A stretch of 64,000 nt of DNA from Catenovulum agarivorans DS-2 (GCF_000568405.1 NZ_ARZY01000015.1:1-64000), one strand, 5' to 3'. Counted from the first letter of the stretch, positions 8,367 to 17,059 are shown. Notes: a model not told the origin generated them from the sequence alone. Made by a program: numbers and translations.

Positions 8367-9380
8367 ATGGATGACCTTCAATTAAAAGTGCTGGATTGTT
8401 TGCGCCAAAGCACTAGGCCGAAAACGAAAAAAGAAATTTATCAATATTGTAGCGATGCATCGGAAGATGTCAGCCAACGTTCAGTTGAACGTGCTGTCAA
8501 TAAGTTAGCTGAACTAAATTACATAGAGCCAGTTGACGCGACCAAACAACGTAACCAGCAATGGCAACTCTGCCTAGAAAGTGCATTGTTTAGTGCCAGT
8601 TTATCGGCTTTTGATGCACTGATGATTAAACTTTTATACCAACATAGCCGAGCCATTTTGCCAGTATCAAACTTTAGTCAAGTGTTGTTAGACAGTGCTG
8701 AGTTGGTTATTGATAAACTACCGCCTAGCTCGCCGTATCGAAAATGGCATAAAAAAGTTTTTATAGAGCAACGAGGCCAGCCGCTGCTGCCCCCAGAAAT
8801 TGAAGATGAAATACAAACAACTTGCTACCAAGCCTTGTTTAATGAAACAGCGCTGAAAATTCAATATAAATCCAAGTCTGAAACGAGTGATGTTAGTCAG
8901 TGGCGTACGGTTTATCCTGTGGGCTTAGTGATCCGCTCGCATATTCATTATTTAGTTGTGCAGTTTCAAGGCAATGAACAAGCGTATTATTTATTATCAA
9001 TGCACCGCATAGTGGCGGCGGACAGTACCAGTGATACTTTTGATTATCCTCAAAACTTTGAATTGAACCGCTATGTTCAGCAAGGTAGAACTGGGTTGGC
9101 GTATACCGACAAAACTGTTGAAATTAAGCTTAAATTTTATGATTTTGCCCGCAATATAGTCGCAGAAAGCCCAATTAACGACACAATGAAGTGGTTAGAA
9201 AGTGGCGAGAACTATACCTTTTATTCTGTAGAGTTAGTGCCAAACTACGATTTTGAAAGTTGGTTATTGAGTTTAGCTGAGTGTGTGGAAGTGGTGGAGC
9301 CTGAGCATTTTAGGGAGCATATGCGCCAGCGATTATCGCAAGCGCTTGAGTTGTATGGTGTTAATAAAAAGCCTAACTAG
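8367..9380 (+). CDS. WYL-domain transcriptional regulator (divergent from the FtsZ-like gene)
   Basis: A 337-residue regulator. The N-terminal 75 residues form a winged helix (VLDCLRQS, QRSVERAVNKLAEL). Residues about 165-240 form the WYL domain: ALKIQYKSK, then WRTVYPVGLVIRSHIHYLV and a later YLLSMHRI. A C-terminal WCX-like extension runs from about 245 to 330 (VEIKLKFYDFA, SLAECVEVVEPEHF). This architecture matches BrxR/CapW-like repressors that bind upstream of defence operons and are released by a ligand. It is divergent from the FtsZ-like gene with a shared 138-base control region. Its last eight bases overlap the 3' end of the next, convergent gene. Confidence 0.85.
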   Translation: MDDLQLKVLDCLRQSTRPKTKKEIYQYCSDASEDVSQRSVERAVNKLAELNYIEPVDATKQRNQQWQLCLESALFSASLSAFDALMIKLLYQHSRAILPVSNFSQVLLDSAELVIDKLPPSSPYRKWHKKVFIEQRGQPLLPPEIEDEIQTTCYQALFNETALKIQYKSKSETSDVSQWRTVYPVGLVIRSHIHYLVVQFQGNEQAYYLLSMHRIVAADSTSDTFDYPQNFELNRYVQQGRTGLAYTDKTVEIKLKFYDFARNIVAESPINDTMKWLESGENYTFYSVELVPNYDFESWLLSLAECVEVVEPEHFREHMRQRLSQALELYGVNKKPN

Positions 9381-9729
9381 CTTGAAAGGTGGAATAATGC
9401 TCATCCCTATTCCACGAAACAGGCCGCTCGCCCAATGCAAAAAAGTCTCGAATTAGCCGCTGTGTTGGTTCGTTATGCAGTTGTTTGTCCATATACACAA
9501 TTGGAAACTGATTTTTTTGATGGTACAGCACTCTGCCACGCGGTAATTGCTGATATTCATAGTGAATAATTTCAGGATATTGCTCGCGCAAATAGCCGCT
9601 ATGCTCCCATAAATCTATGTGGGTATCAGGGCTGTCGATGATATTTTTATAGCCTTCAATACCTTGGTTTATGTCGATGGCGCGGCCGATGATTTGTTGC
9701 TTGTATAACCAAAAAATACCAATTTTCAT
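9373..9729 (-). CDS. Small conserved-looking hypothetical protein
   Basis: About 118 residues, starting MKIGIFWLYKQQIIGRA. I chose the ATG at 9729 because GGGGAG lies about ten bases upstream; an ATG at 9756 would add nine residues. The protein has no signal peptide or membrane segment and is rich in Tyr, Trp, His and charged residues, with ITHYEYQ-like and PIVYMDK stretches that look like a compact globular fold. I recognise the general pattern from uncharacterised gammaproteobacterial proteins but cannot name a function. It is convergent with the WYL gene and sits downstream of a possible 22-codon leader on the same strand. Confidence 0.6.
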   Translation of the reverse strand: MKIGIFWLYKQQIIGRAIDINQGIEGYKNIIDSPDTHIDLWEHSGYLREQYPEIIHYEYQQLPRGRVLYHQKNQFPIVYMDKQLHNEPTQRLIRDFFALGERPVSWNRDEHYSTFQAS

Positions 9730-9781
9730 AAAGACGTTTCTCCCCATGATTTTCAAATGCCAGACGATCTAATCGCTACGA

Positions 9782-9850
9782 TTAATCTTCATTCTTGAGA
9801 CATTCGTTAGCTTTAAATATTTTGGTAATCGGTCTGATTAGCTGTGGCAT
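9782..9850 (-). CDS. Possible 22-aa leader peptide or small protein
   Basis: A 22-codon frame (MPQLIRPITKIFK at its start) whose ATG at 9850 is preceded four bases away by AGGAGA, a near-perfect ribosome site. It lies 52 bases upstream of the preferred start of the hypothetical protein gene at 9729. The strong ribosome site is the only argument for translation; no homology is known to me. Confidence 0.25.
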   Translation of the reverse strand: MPQLIRPITKIFKANECLKNED

Positions 9851-9914
9851 GTGTTCTCCTGTGTATTTAGGTTAGTGCTTGCGTCGAAATTTACATGCCT
9901 ACAGCTTATACATT

Positions 9915-9939
9915 CTTAGCGACAAATCATGTCGCTAAG
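9915..9939. terminator. Perfect 10-bp hairpin after the GHKL ATPase gene
   Basis: CTTAGCGACA and TGTCGCTAAG flank a five-base loop, 11 bases beyond the GHKL gene stop on the minus strand. A T-rich stretch follows on the plus side, so the classical terminator orientation would be plus, but nothing is transcribed toward it from that side except read-through. It probably marks the end of the minus-strand transcript. Confidence 0.5.
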
Positions 9940-9950
9940 TTTGTGTTTGG

Positions 9951-12900
9951 TTATGCAAAGGTGATTTTCCACGAGTCGGGGATTAGCGAAGTTTGATGTT
10001 GGCTAAGTCCTTCATAGACTTCGTTTACAGCTTTGCGAATGCTTGAGGTTCTATCGATATTTTGATTGCCAATCAAGTGGTAGAGTCGCCAGTTTTCATT
10101 TTTTAGGTAATCACGAATTTTACTAATTTCGTTAGGCGATAAATAAATAGTTTGGTCATTGATAGATTGCGATGATTTAACTTCTACTAAACACAATTGC
10201 ATTTGGCCTTCACTATATTCAGGTAATATCACATCAAAGCCTAAACCATCACCAATAGATGTGGATACTTGCAGTATCTCTAGCCATTTTGATTTACCGG
10301 TAGAGTTTTGAAGTTGTTTAAGCTGGTCTTTAAAATTGGATAAGTCTAACTCTTTGAATATCTCTGAAGCTAAGAATTCACGTTCGATAGTCTCGGTCAA
10401 AGTTTCTGACCAATCAGGTAATTCCTTCTCTAGTAATTTTAAGGCGTTATATATTACTTGTTGCTCGGCTTTTATTCCTCGTTGCTGCTGCTCTTTTGCT
10501 GTTGTCAGCCTTTGTTCTGATGATACTTTTCTCGCATGTGTCGTGTTAGATTTAGACAAAATTGGATTAGATTTAGCTGTTGCACTATTATCCTGCACCT
10601 TTATCAAGTCGCTGGTCATTTCTAGTTGCATTGCTAATTGAGCGTCAGCAAATTGTTTTTTTGCATCTTCAAACGCTAATTTATTTACTGTATCTGCGGT
10701 AAAAAGTTGATAAATATCTTGTTCGGTTAGAACAAACTTATCGAATTCTGGTGGTTGTGCGTCATCGCTAAGTTTGCTCAGTTTTGAACGATATATTTGT
10801 TCCAGTTGCTCTGGGTTTTTATTGCCTTCGGCCTGATTTAGATATAACCAGCAAATTATCTTATCTTTAATACGTTCAATGTTCAGTAGGTGATGGTTAG
10901 TTGGTTTTAATGCCGCGAAGAGATTTTTGATTTTTTCACTACAGTTTGAATCACTTTGTACGAATTCATTTAACTGGCTAAATGTTTTATCACTAGCATG
11001 CGTTTGATAAAACTTAAGTGTTAGATAGTCCATTGGCTGTGCATTTGTGAGTTCTGCTGGCTTCAACTGGCTATCAATTAATTCCTTAAACTGTGTTAGC
11101 TCGCTGACTGACAGTGTATGCTGCTCAATAAAAGCTTGTGTTTCGGTTATATCTGATTCGTCAATGCCCAAGCTAGTTAAGTAATCTGTTTGTGCATTTT
11201 CGATTGTTTTAGTTTTGGTTAAATGATGTTTTAGTAATAAAGTTTGCAAACTTGCCCCTAGAACGCGAGTTCGAAATATTGCATCGGCAAACACTTCACC
11301 AAATTTGTCGATATCTGGGCTGTTTATTGCATCTTCTAGGTCATGAGCTATTTCTCCGACTCGAAATCGACTGTTTTCATCTTTTGAGTTGCTGCGCTCA
11401 TCCAAAGCTAAAGGTTTATACAAAACGTCTTTATTACTACCTTCATGTTCTTTGCTTTCATTGATCTTTAATTGAACGTCATCGGCTTTATAAATAACGA
11501 GCTGATTCCAGCGTTGCAATACATCTGTTTTTTCTAATTTACTGCCGAGTGTTGCTTCTGCTAGCAATAACATTTCAGCTAACAACTGTGATTGTAAATA
11601 CTGCTTAAATTCAGTATCCACTTGTTTGCTGTTTTCTGGAGCATAGATTATTTGGTAACTCGGGTTAAATAAGGTGCAGTTTAAATAGTCTTTGGCAAAC
11701 TTACTGGAAAGGTTGTCATCAGCAATTAAATAAACGCTGTCGGCAGGTAGATGGGCTTTATGTTTTTTCTGCTCTCGGTCAACAAAATAAACTTGTTGGC
11801 CGCTGCAGCGGTAATCATCTTTTTTGCCATCAGACACTAATACTGGCAGGTTTTGCAGTTGATCTTTGATAGCACTTGAATCATCTAGACGAGCCAAGCG
11901 ATACACCAGCTGTTTGTATAAGGTTTTATGTTCTGTTGTTATGCTATTTTCTTTGCTTAGGGCTGCTAGTGCATTAATCAGTTTATCTGCATTTATTGTG
12001 TTTTCTATTTCAGCAATTTCAAATACGCGGTGAAGATCATGATAGTCATGGTTTTTACTGGCTTGTCCTATTGCTGGGCGTTTATGCTGGTCGTTAAATA
12101 AAAACGTTTGTTTAGGTGTGCAAAATTGCTGATTTATCTCGTCAAAATACCATGCTTGTTCAATTAATTGCGTTTTTAATTCATCAAGTATATTTGACGA
12201 CAATTGTTGCCAAACAGGCAAACTCATCGCGATAAGGTTTTTATAGTTTGGCTGATGGGTTGTTATGTCATTTTGCGTTGAAATATTAAACCCTAGTTTT
12301 ATTGGCTGGGTATCTGATTCACGACAAATGGGTAATACCTGCCATATGCCAAACAAATTATAGATTTGTGTTTGTTTGGTTTTAAATTTATCAATTATTT
12401 GAGTACATTTAGCTAAATCTAAAATGGCAAAATCTTCATGCAAAATAGATTTGCCAACTGTCTGTCCTGTATAACAGTAGCGTGCTGGACGCCATTTTCC
12501 ACCTTCACATGGAAATTTAATTTTGCTGACTTGTGCAAGTAATGAGTTGTTTCTGTCTTTTGCATTTTTATTAAATGCATCTAAATTCATGCTTTGTGAT
12601 TTTTCAATTTGCTCGTGTAACAACTGCATGCTCAGCTTCAGAGTGTCAGTATAAATTGCCTCTATATTGAAATTTTCACTATTGTGTTGTGGATAAGCGC
12701 TGGTTAATTGCCTGATAATCTCAATGGTTGAAAAAGGTTTTATGTAGTTAAGTGCTTTTAAAAATTCAAGTTCGTTATAGTCGGTGATGGTAACATGCCT
12801 GATATTTTGGAATGCAGCTGGCGCAACTATGGCTTGCTGTGCGTCGTTTGTTTGGTTGCCTTTTAAAAATATTGCTTGGTTAATGTTATTGTCGTGGTTA

Positions 12901-14465
12901 ATGCGGCTGGACAATGGCACTACACCGCTATAAGTGGGGATTATTTTTATTTCATCGTCACAAAACGTTTCGCAAGCAAGTTTTTGCTTATCTTCTAATT
13001 CTTTGACGCTGGGTAGGCGTTTATGTTTAGCTCGTAACTTTGTTTCAATTCTATCAAGCCATATTTTTAGTGCTTGTAATGCGTGTTCACATCGTTGTGG
13101 TATTTCCCCGTTTTCCGCTGAGTTAATATTATCGCCTGTTGTTAAATTTGTTTGTGAGTAGGCTTGTTTTAAAATTGATTTGAGCAAGCGGGTATCTTGC
13201 AAGTTAAACAACTGTTTTTCTAATTCGTCACTGAAAGGGCTTTTATTATCTAGCTGCAAAAACAAAGCAAAATGTGGCAGGTTAATAATGCTGTTATCTT
13301 GTAAGGCTGCTATAAATAATTGTGCTGCGTGATTCAGTAATAATTGGTTGTATGGGTTATTGTTAAAATCAATTTGTTTGCGCGACACATCTAATAAAAA
13401 ATCAGCATGAATAATAACACTGTGCGCACAACGAACTTCAGTTGGTAGGTAGCAATAAAATTGCGGGTGAAATTCGTTCGATTTAGCTAACTCAGCTTCT
13501 AATGGCAAAGCAATTGATAGGGTTGGTTGCGAAATAGGGTAGTTGAGTGCTTTGGCTTGTTCGCTTAATTCTTTTAACTCTTCGGGTGTGAAATTTTTCT
13601 CAAATGTTCGCCATTGGCCAATTTTATCTTGAGTTGACAGTGTTTTTAAAAATTCAGCAGGTTGCTCACTTTCATCAGATGAGTTTTGATTCGGAGTGAT
13701 TTTTAGTGTTAGAACAACATTTTTATTCCGCGCGCTAGCTAGTTGATTGATAAAAATAAGTTGGTGTTGGGCAAATGCTTTAATTTTTTCGGCTAAATCT
13801 TTTAATTTATTTTTTGGTATATCGTTAAAACGAATGATGGTTTGTGGTGTTTTATTGTCAAAACATACTGGTGAAAATAGCTCGTTAATATTCGTTAGTT
13901 GTTTTGGGAAATAAAACGAAGGTACACAGTGACCATTATTTTGGCCATTAGCGAGTTTTTGCTGAATACCTTCATTGTTCAACCAACTTGTAATGTTTGG
14001 CTCATTGTGAAATTGTTGTGATAGTTCGTTTGAGGTTAGATCTCGGCGAATGTTAAATCCCCACTTTATACCATCTTTAATACTGGCTATGTCAACACTT
14101 TGGGTGTATTCCCAGCAAGATTTAAAACCAACGCCTTTGTTACCGATAGACTCACCAACTTTTTTACTGCTGGAGTGGGTGGTTAATAGCGCATGAAAAT
14201 CTGATTTTTTATCAAAGCTTTTTGGGAAAATTGAAAATCCTTGTCCGTCATTTGCAATCATTAAGCTGCGCTTATTTTCATCTAACACTATCCAAATATT
14301 TGATTCAGCTCTGTCTATCGCGTTTTGAAAAAATTCAAAAATCGCTCGACCTCGATAGTCATTGGTAATGGATTGCTCAATATTAATGTCGCGTTCTAAA
14401 TCTGAATAATGTTTTTGGGCTGATTCTTTAATGTGTTCCGCTATAATATTATCGATTGATGTCAT
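9951..14465 (-). CDS. Giant GHKL (sacsin/HSP90-like) ATPase with C-terminal DUF3883-like nuclease domain
   Basis: A 1504-residue cytoplasmic protein. The N-terminus is a GHKL ATPase: Asn48 in FEFFQNAID, Asp73 in ANDGQGFS, and the glycine lid GNKGVGFKS at 108-116. This matches sacsin/'NO VEIN'-type proteins. The long middle is helical without recognisable motifs. Residues about 1415-1475 (GLGFDVI, LCLVEVKSS, then ISKIRDYL) fit the DUF3883 domain, whose E-x-K core suggests a PD-(D/E)xK fold. Such proteins are frequent in defence islands. The ATG has a perfect AAGGAG. The gene is transcribed alone; upstream are only fragments of other genes. Substrate and nuclease activity are unproven. Confidence 0.8.
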   Translation of the reverse strand: MTSIDNIIAEHIKESAQKHYSDLERDINIEQSITNDYRGRAIFEFFQNAIDRAESNIWIVLDENKRSLMIANDGQGFSIFPKSFDKKSDFHALLTTHSSSKKVGESIGNKGVGFKSCWEYTQSVDIASIKDGIKWGFNIRRDLTSNELSQQFHNEPNITSWLNNEGIQQKLANGQNNGHCVPSFYFPKQLTNINELFSPVCFDNKTPQTIIRFNDIPKNKLKDLAEKIKAFAQHQLIFINQLASARNKNVVLTLKITPNQNSSDESEQPAEFLKTLSTQDKIGQWRTFEKNFTPEELKELSEQAKALNYPISQPTLSIALPLEAELAKSNEFHPQFYCYLPTEVRCAHSVIIHADFLLDVSRKQIDFNNNPYNQLLLNHAAQLFIAALQDNSIINLPHFALFLQLDNKSPFSDELEKQLFNLQDTRLLKSILKQAYSQTNLTTGDNINSAENGEIPQRCEHALQALKIWLDRIETKLRAKHKRLPSVKELEDKQKLACETFCDDEIKIIPTYSGVVPLSSRINHDNNINQAIFLKGNQTNDAQQAIVAPAAFQNIRHVTITDYNELEFLKALNYIKPFSTIEIIRQLTSAYPQHNSENFNIEAIYTDTLKLSMQLLHEQIEKSQSMNLDAFNKNAKDRNNSLLAQVSKIKFPCEGGKWRPARYCYTGQTVGKSILHEDFAILDLAKCTQIIDKFKTKQTQIYNLFGIWQVLPICRESDTQPIKLGFNISTQNDITTHQPNYKNLIAMSLPVWQQLSSNILDELKTQLIEQAWYFDEINQQFCTPKQTFLFNDQHKRPAIGQASKNHDYHDLHRVFEIAEIENTINADKLINALAALSKENSITTEHKTLYKQLVYRLARLDDSSAIKDQLQNLPVLVSDGKKDDYRCSGQQVYFVDREQKKHKAHLPADSVYLIADDNLSSKFAKDYLNCTLFNPSYQIIYAPENSKQVDTEFKQYLQSQLLAEMLLLAEATLGSKLEKTDVLQRWNQLVIYKADDVQLKINESKEHEGSNKDVLYKPLALDERSNSKDENSRFRVGEIAHDLEDAINSPDIDKFGEVFADAIFRTRVLGASLQTLLLKHHLTKTKTIENAQTDYLTSLGIDESDITETQAFIEQHTLSVSELTQFKELIDSQLKPAELTNAQPMDYLTLKFYQTHASDKTFSQLNEFVQSDSNCSEKIKNLFAALKPTNHHLLNIERIKDKIICWLYLNQAEGNKNPEQLEQIYRSKLSKLSDDAQPPEFDKFVLTEQDIYQLFTADTVNKLAFEDAKKQFADAQLAMQLEMTSDLIKVQDNSATAKSNPILSKSNTTHARKVSSEQRLTTAKEQQQRGIKAEQQVIYNALKLLEKELPDWSETLTETIEREFLASEIFKELDLSNFKDQLKQLQNSTGKSKWLEILQVSTSIGDGLGFDVILPEYSEGQMQLCLVEVKSSQSINDQTIYLSPNEISKIRDYLKNENWRLYHLIGNQNIDRTSSIRKAVNEVYEGLSQHQTSLIPDSWKITFA

Positions 14466-14527
14466 GTTAACTCCTTGTTGTTAATTTTGATTGTGCACTT
14501 AATTTGAATTTTTTGAAACTCAATAAT

Positions 14528-14695
14528 CTAAAAGCTAATGCGTCGTGCGCCTCCATTTTTAAGCGATTCTTCAATTTTTAACTGCTCATAAATAAATCCA
14601 GAATTTAGTGGTTGGTTTAACACTGTGGCTTGTCTATTAACTTTGGCTAAATCGCCCGGTGCAATCTTGGTGAGTTGTTTTAGCTGATTTTTTGA
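14528..14695 (-). pseudogene. C-terminal fragment of an AAA+ ATPase
   Basis: A 55-codon open stretch without a start codon, opened by TAA at 14698-14696 and closed by TAG. It encodes LTKIAPGDLAKVNRQ, then LEQ-like helices and GGARRISF before the stop. This is the characteristic end of a family of COG0464-type AAA+ ATPases (consensus LTPGDFA.V.RQ). The N-terminal ATPase part is missing. It lies 63 bases upstream of the GHKL gene on the same strand, so the GHKL gene may once have been preceded by it, or a deletion joined them. Confidence 0.55.
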
Positions 14696-14757
14696 TTAAT
14701 GCTTGCGCATGGGTTAACAATAAAATTTTTAAAAATCGTGCATATCGTCGTGCATAT

Positions 14758-14841
14758 TTATTCAGCACAGCTGTCTGCTGTCCAACCATATTCAACGCCG
14801 TAAAGGCGCTCTAATTCATTTTTTAAACACTCAATAAATTC
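14758..14841 (-). pseudogene. Short reading-frame remnant of unknown origin
   Basis: Between two TAG codons and a TAA, the minus strand reads EFIECLKNELERLYG then VEYGWTADSCAE and stop. There is no start codon. The composition looks like real coding sequence, and with the neighbouring AAA+ fragment it fills the 529-base gap between the GHKL gene and the next gene. I cannot name the parent gene; chance is possible. Confidence 0.25.
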
Positions 14842-14994
14842 CTACTAGTATCCAATCAAAGTAATTTGGTCTCTTTGGATTTCTGCGTTTGTTTTGCGCC
14901 TTTATTTCTTGTCCGGTTAATCAAGGGTTCTAAATTGCACCTATTGCAGTGTCCAGTGCACCAGTATAAAGGTTAAACCGTAAAGGATAGATAC

Positions 14995-15459
14995 ATGAAT
15001 AAACCAGTTTCAACGCGTTACATTAAATTAGAACAATTGGTCGATTTTGCTATTTACCATCTTGACGCGAGGAAAAGCAATATCGGGATTTGGAGTGATT
15101 ACCATCAGGCTTTTTTGATTAGCAAATACGAAGGCAGTGTTAAACCTGAAGTATTTTTTGAAACACACTGGGATACTGTCAATGAATTGGGTTATTGGGG
15201 GACTGCCAAACCACTGAAACAATTGGCTATCTGCCCTGATAAATATAGAGCAATTGTATCGTCTGATGCATGGCGATCTAATTCTGCTATCGCCACTGTA
15301 CTTGATTATCTTGATAATTTAGAAGCCGAATTAACTTCCGACTATAACCTAAATTTATTACAGCAGCGGCAGAAGCAGGCTTTTGGTTGGCGCGATTATC
15401 AAATAAAGCAGCGTAATAGTGTTATTGGAAATTCAAGTGTCCCAAATGCCGTGGTGTAA
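14995..15459 (+). CDS. Hypothetical protein, 154 aa
   Basis: Not recognised. The protein has a mixed alpha/beta composition, no signal peptide and no membrane segment; the Trp-rich GIWSDYHQAFLISKYEG and ELGYWG stretches suggest a compact domain. The ATG is supported by AAGGA seven bases upstream, and TTGCAG/TATAAA at 14944/14965 (15-base spacer) may be its promoter. Its 3' end overlaps, in another frame, the start of the sirtuin fragment at 15420, so the last 12 or so residues may be artificial sequence acquired by a deletion. It lies just inside the integrase border of the island. Confidence 0.5.
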   Translation: MNKPVSTRYIKLEQLVDFAIYHLDARKSNIGIWSDYHQAFLISKYEGSVKPEVFFETHWDTVNELGYWGTAKPLKQLAICPDKYRAIVSSDAWRSNSAIATVLDYLDNLEAELTSDYNLNLLQQRQKQAFGWRDYQIKQRNSVIGNSSVPNAVV

Positions 15460-15677
15460 TGCAGCCAAATGTTTTGTTGTTTGCTGATGATGGGATTGAT
15501 TATTCCATTATACAAGCTCAAAAGTTAGCATTCCGCTCTTGGTTAAGATGAGTTGAGTCTAATAATTTAGTGATTATTGAACTTGGCGCGGGCACTGGTA
15601 TTCCAACTATTCGGCGCGAAACCGATCGAATACGAAGGCTTAGTTTGCTGGGGTTAACCTGTTCATCACTTATTTAA
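15420..15677 (+). pseudogene. Sirtuin (Sir2-family) C-terminal remnant with an in-frame stop
   Basis: The frame reads CPKCRGVMQPNVLLFADDG, the second zinc CxxC plus the RPNV-type sirtuin motif. It runs into TGA at 15549-15551, then continues in the same frame with NNLVIIELGAGTGIPTIR, the conserved IE.GAG..IPT.R end of Sir2-like proteins, to TAA at 15675. The N-terminal Rossmann half (GAGxS) is absent. The gene is therefore 5'-deleted and also carries a nonsense codon. Sir2 domains are common in anti-phage systems, so this is probably debris of an earlier defence module. Confidence 0.65.
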
Positions 15678-15731
15678 TCATAGTGTTTATCATTTAGATT
15701 AATATTTCGGGAATGATCCCCCCACCTTAAA

Positions 15732-16901
15732 TTACTCAGCCGACAACAAGAACTCGCCCCAAGAGTTCAGTAATTCCCGCCGCTGGTCTATGTAATCCGT
15801 TCGCCTGTATGCTCGTACTACTTTTGAATCTGTTTTATGAGCAAGCATCATTTCGGCAATTTCATGCGGAGTATTTGTTGTTTCTGCAATCCAATCCCTC
15901 AAGCTCGATCTAAAGCCGTGAGGCCTATATTCCAATCCAGCCCTTTTCATAAAAGTCGCCATAGTTGCATCAGAGATCACACCATCTTTTGAATTAGCGA
16001 ACAAATATCCATTTTTTTCAAATTTCTTTGCTAAAGTTATCAACCTAATTGCTTCTGCTGTCAGTGGTACTTTAAACTCATCAGAAGAACCCTCTCGACC
16101 TTTCATTAGTTCAGCGGGCACAGTTAATATCTTGTCTTTAAAGTCGATATATTCATACCTTAAAAATCTAACTGGGGTCGATCTTAGCCCTGTAAGTATC
16201 AGTAATTTTAATGCGAGTTGTGAAATAACACTTTCGTCTAGTGAGCCGTAAAACTGAGGCACTTCTTGCCAAGGCATGCTTGGAATATGCATTACTTTGG
16301 TTGATTGTTTACCTAAAAGCGCTTTTGCTTTGTCTACGGCTTGCAAGTCTACTTCTAACCCTAGCGCAGCGGCGTGGCGAAATACGATGTTTAATCTATT
16401 TAGGGTTTGTCTAGCAGTTTCACTTTTTGTTGCCCAAATGGGTGACAAAGTGTTTCTAATGTCAATTTGATCAATTTCAGAAATAGGCACAGATCCTAGC
16501 TTTGGAATAACATGGATAGCTAATGGGCTAAACCACCGGCCATTTTTACCATCACCCCGTAATTCAGCTTTTTTGCTTTCAAATGCATCTAACGCAACAT
16601 CTTTGAATAAGACCATGTTTTTTTCTGCTGCTCTTTGATCTTTTTCACGTTGTTTAATTGGATCTATTTGTTCTGCAATTTGTTCTCGGTATTTTGATGC
16701 AAGTTCTCTAGCCTGTTTCAGTGAAACTGACGGAAAGCTACCAAGGCCCATTTCTCTGCGGCGTTTATGTACTGTAAATCGAAATAGCCATCGGCCTGAA
16801 TTTTTGCTATTTTTTATCAGTCTTAATCCGCCACCATCTTCATATTGGCCTTTTGGATTATTTTCTACAGCCTTTGCACTTAACCTATGAATTGCTCGCA
16901 T
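15732..16901 (-). CDS. P4-type tyrosine recombinase (integrase)
   Basis: Catalyses site-specific integration and excision of a genomic island. The N-terminus (GQYEDGGGLRLIK, then RWLFRF and MGLGSFPSVSLKQAR) is the P4/DUF4102 arm-binding domain. The catalytic domain has TGLRSTPVRF (first Arg), HGFRSSLRDW (H-x-x-R), MLAHK (second His position) and AYRRTDY, where the Tyr of AYRR is the expected nucleophile. All key residues are present at the usual length of about 390. I chose ATG 16901 because GGGGGG lies six bases upstream; an ATG at 16943 would add 14 residues encoded by a G-rich tandem repeat. It points into the island, so the attachment site is probably to its right; no tRNA was found there. 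Confidence 0.9.
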   Translation of the reverse strand: MRAIHRLSAKAVENNPKGQYEDGGGLRLIKNSKNSGRWLFRFTVHKRRREMGLGSFPSVSLKQARELASKYREQIAEQIDPIKQREKDQRAAEKNMVLFKDVALDAFESKKAELRGDGKNGRWFSPLAIHVIPKLGSVPISEIDQIDIRNTLSPIWATKSETARQTLNRLNIVFRHAAALGLEVDLQAVDKAKALLGKQSTKVMHIPSMPWQEVPQFYGSLDESVISQLALKLLILTGLRSTPVRFLRYEYIDFKDKILTVPAELMKGREGSSDEFKVPLTAEAIRLITLAKKFEKNGYLFANSKDGVISDATMATFMKRAGLEYRPHGFRSSLRDWIAETTNTPHEIAEMMLAHKTDSKVVRAYRRTDYIDQRRELLNSWGEFLLSAE

Positions 16902-16927
16902 ATCTACCCCCCAATTTACCCCCCAAT
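16902..16927 (-). repeat. Tandem 12-base G-tract repeat at the integrase start
   Basis: On the minus strand AATTGGGGGGTA occurs twice in tandem directly before the preferred integrase ATG. The second G6 tract is the ribosome site. Slippage in the G tracts could vary ribosome-site strength or the frame of a longer N-terminal extension. Confidence 0.5.
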
Positions 16928-17011
16928 TGGAGCAAGAATACATTGTATGTTACTGGATTTTGTCGGACAAGCGTTTTCTTAAGTTGTTGTTTTTATTTGT
17001 ATTGTTTGATT

Positions 17012-17059
17012 GTGGTGGACTTCTCTGGATATGCCCCTTGTGCAGTCCCTAGGCACCAC
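17012..17059. repeat. Imperfect inverted repeat near the island border (possible attachment region)
   Basis: GTGGTGGACT at 17012 faces AGTCCCTAGGCACCAC ending at 17059. This lies between the integrase promoter region and the broken BLUF gene, where the attachment site of a P4-type island is expected. It does not fold as a tRNA. Assignment as an att site is speculative. Confidence 0.25.
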
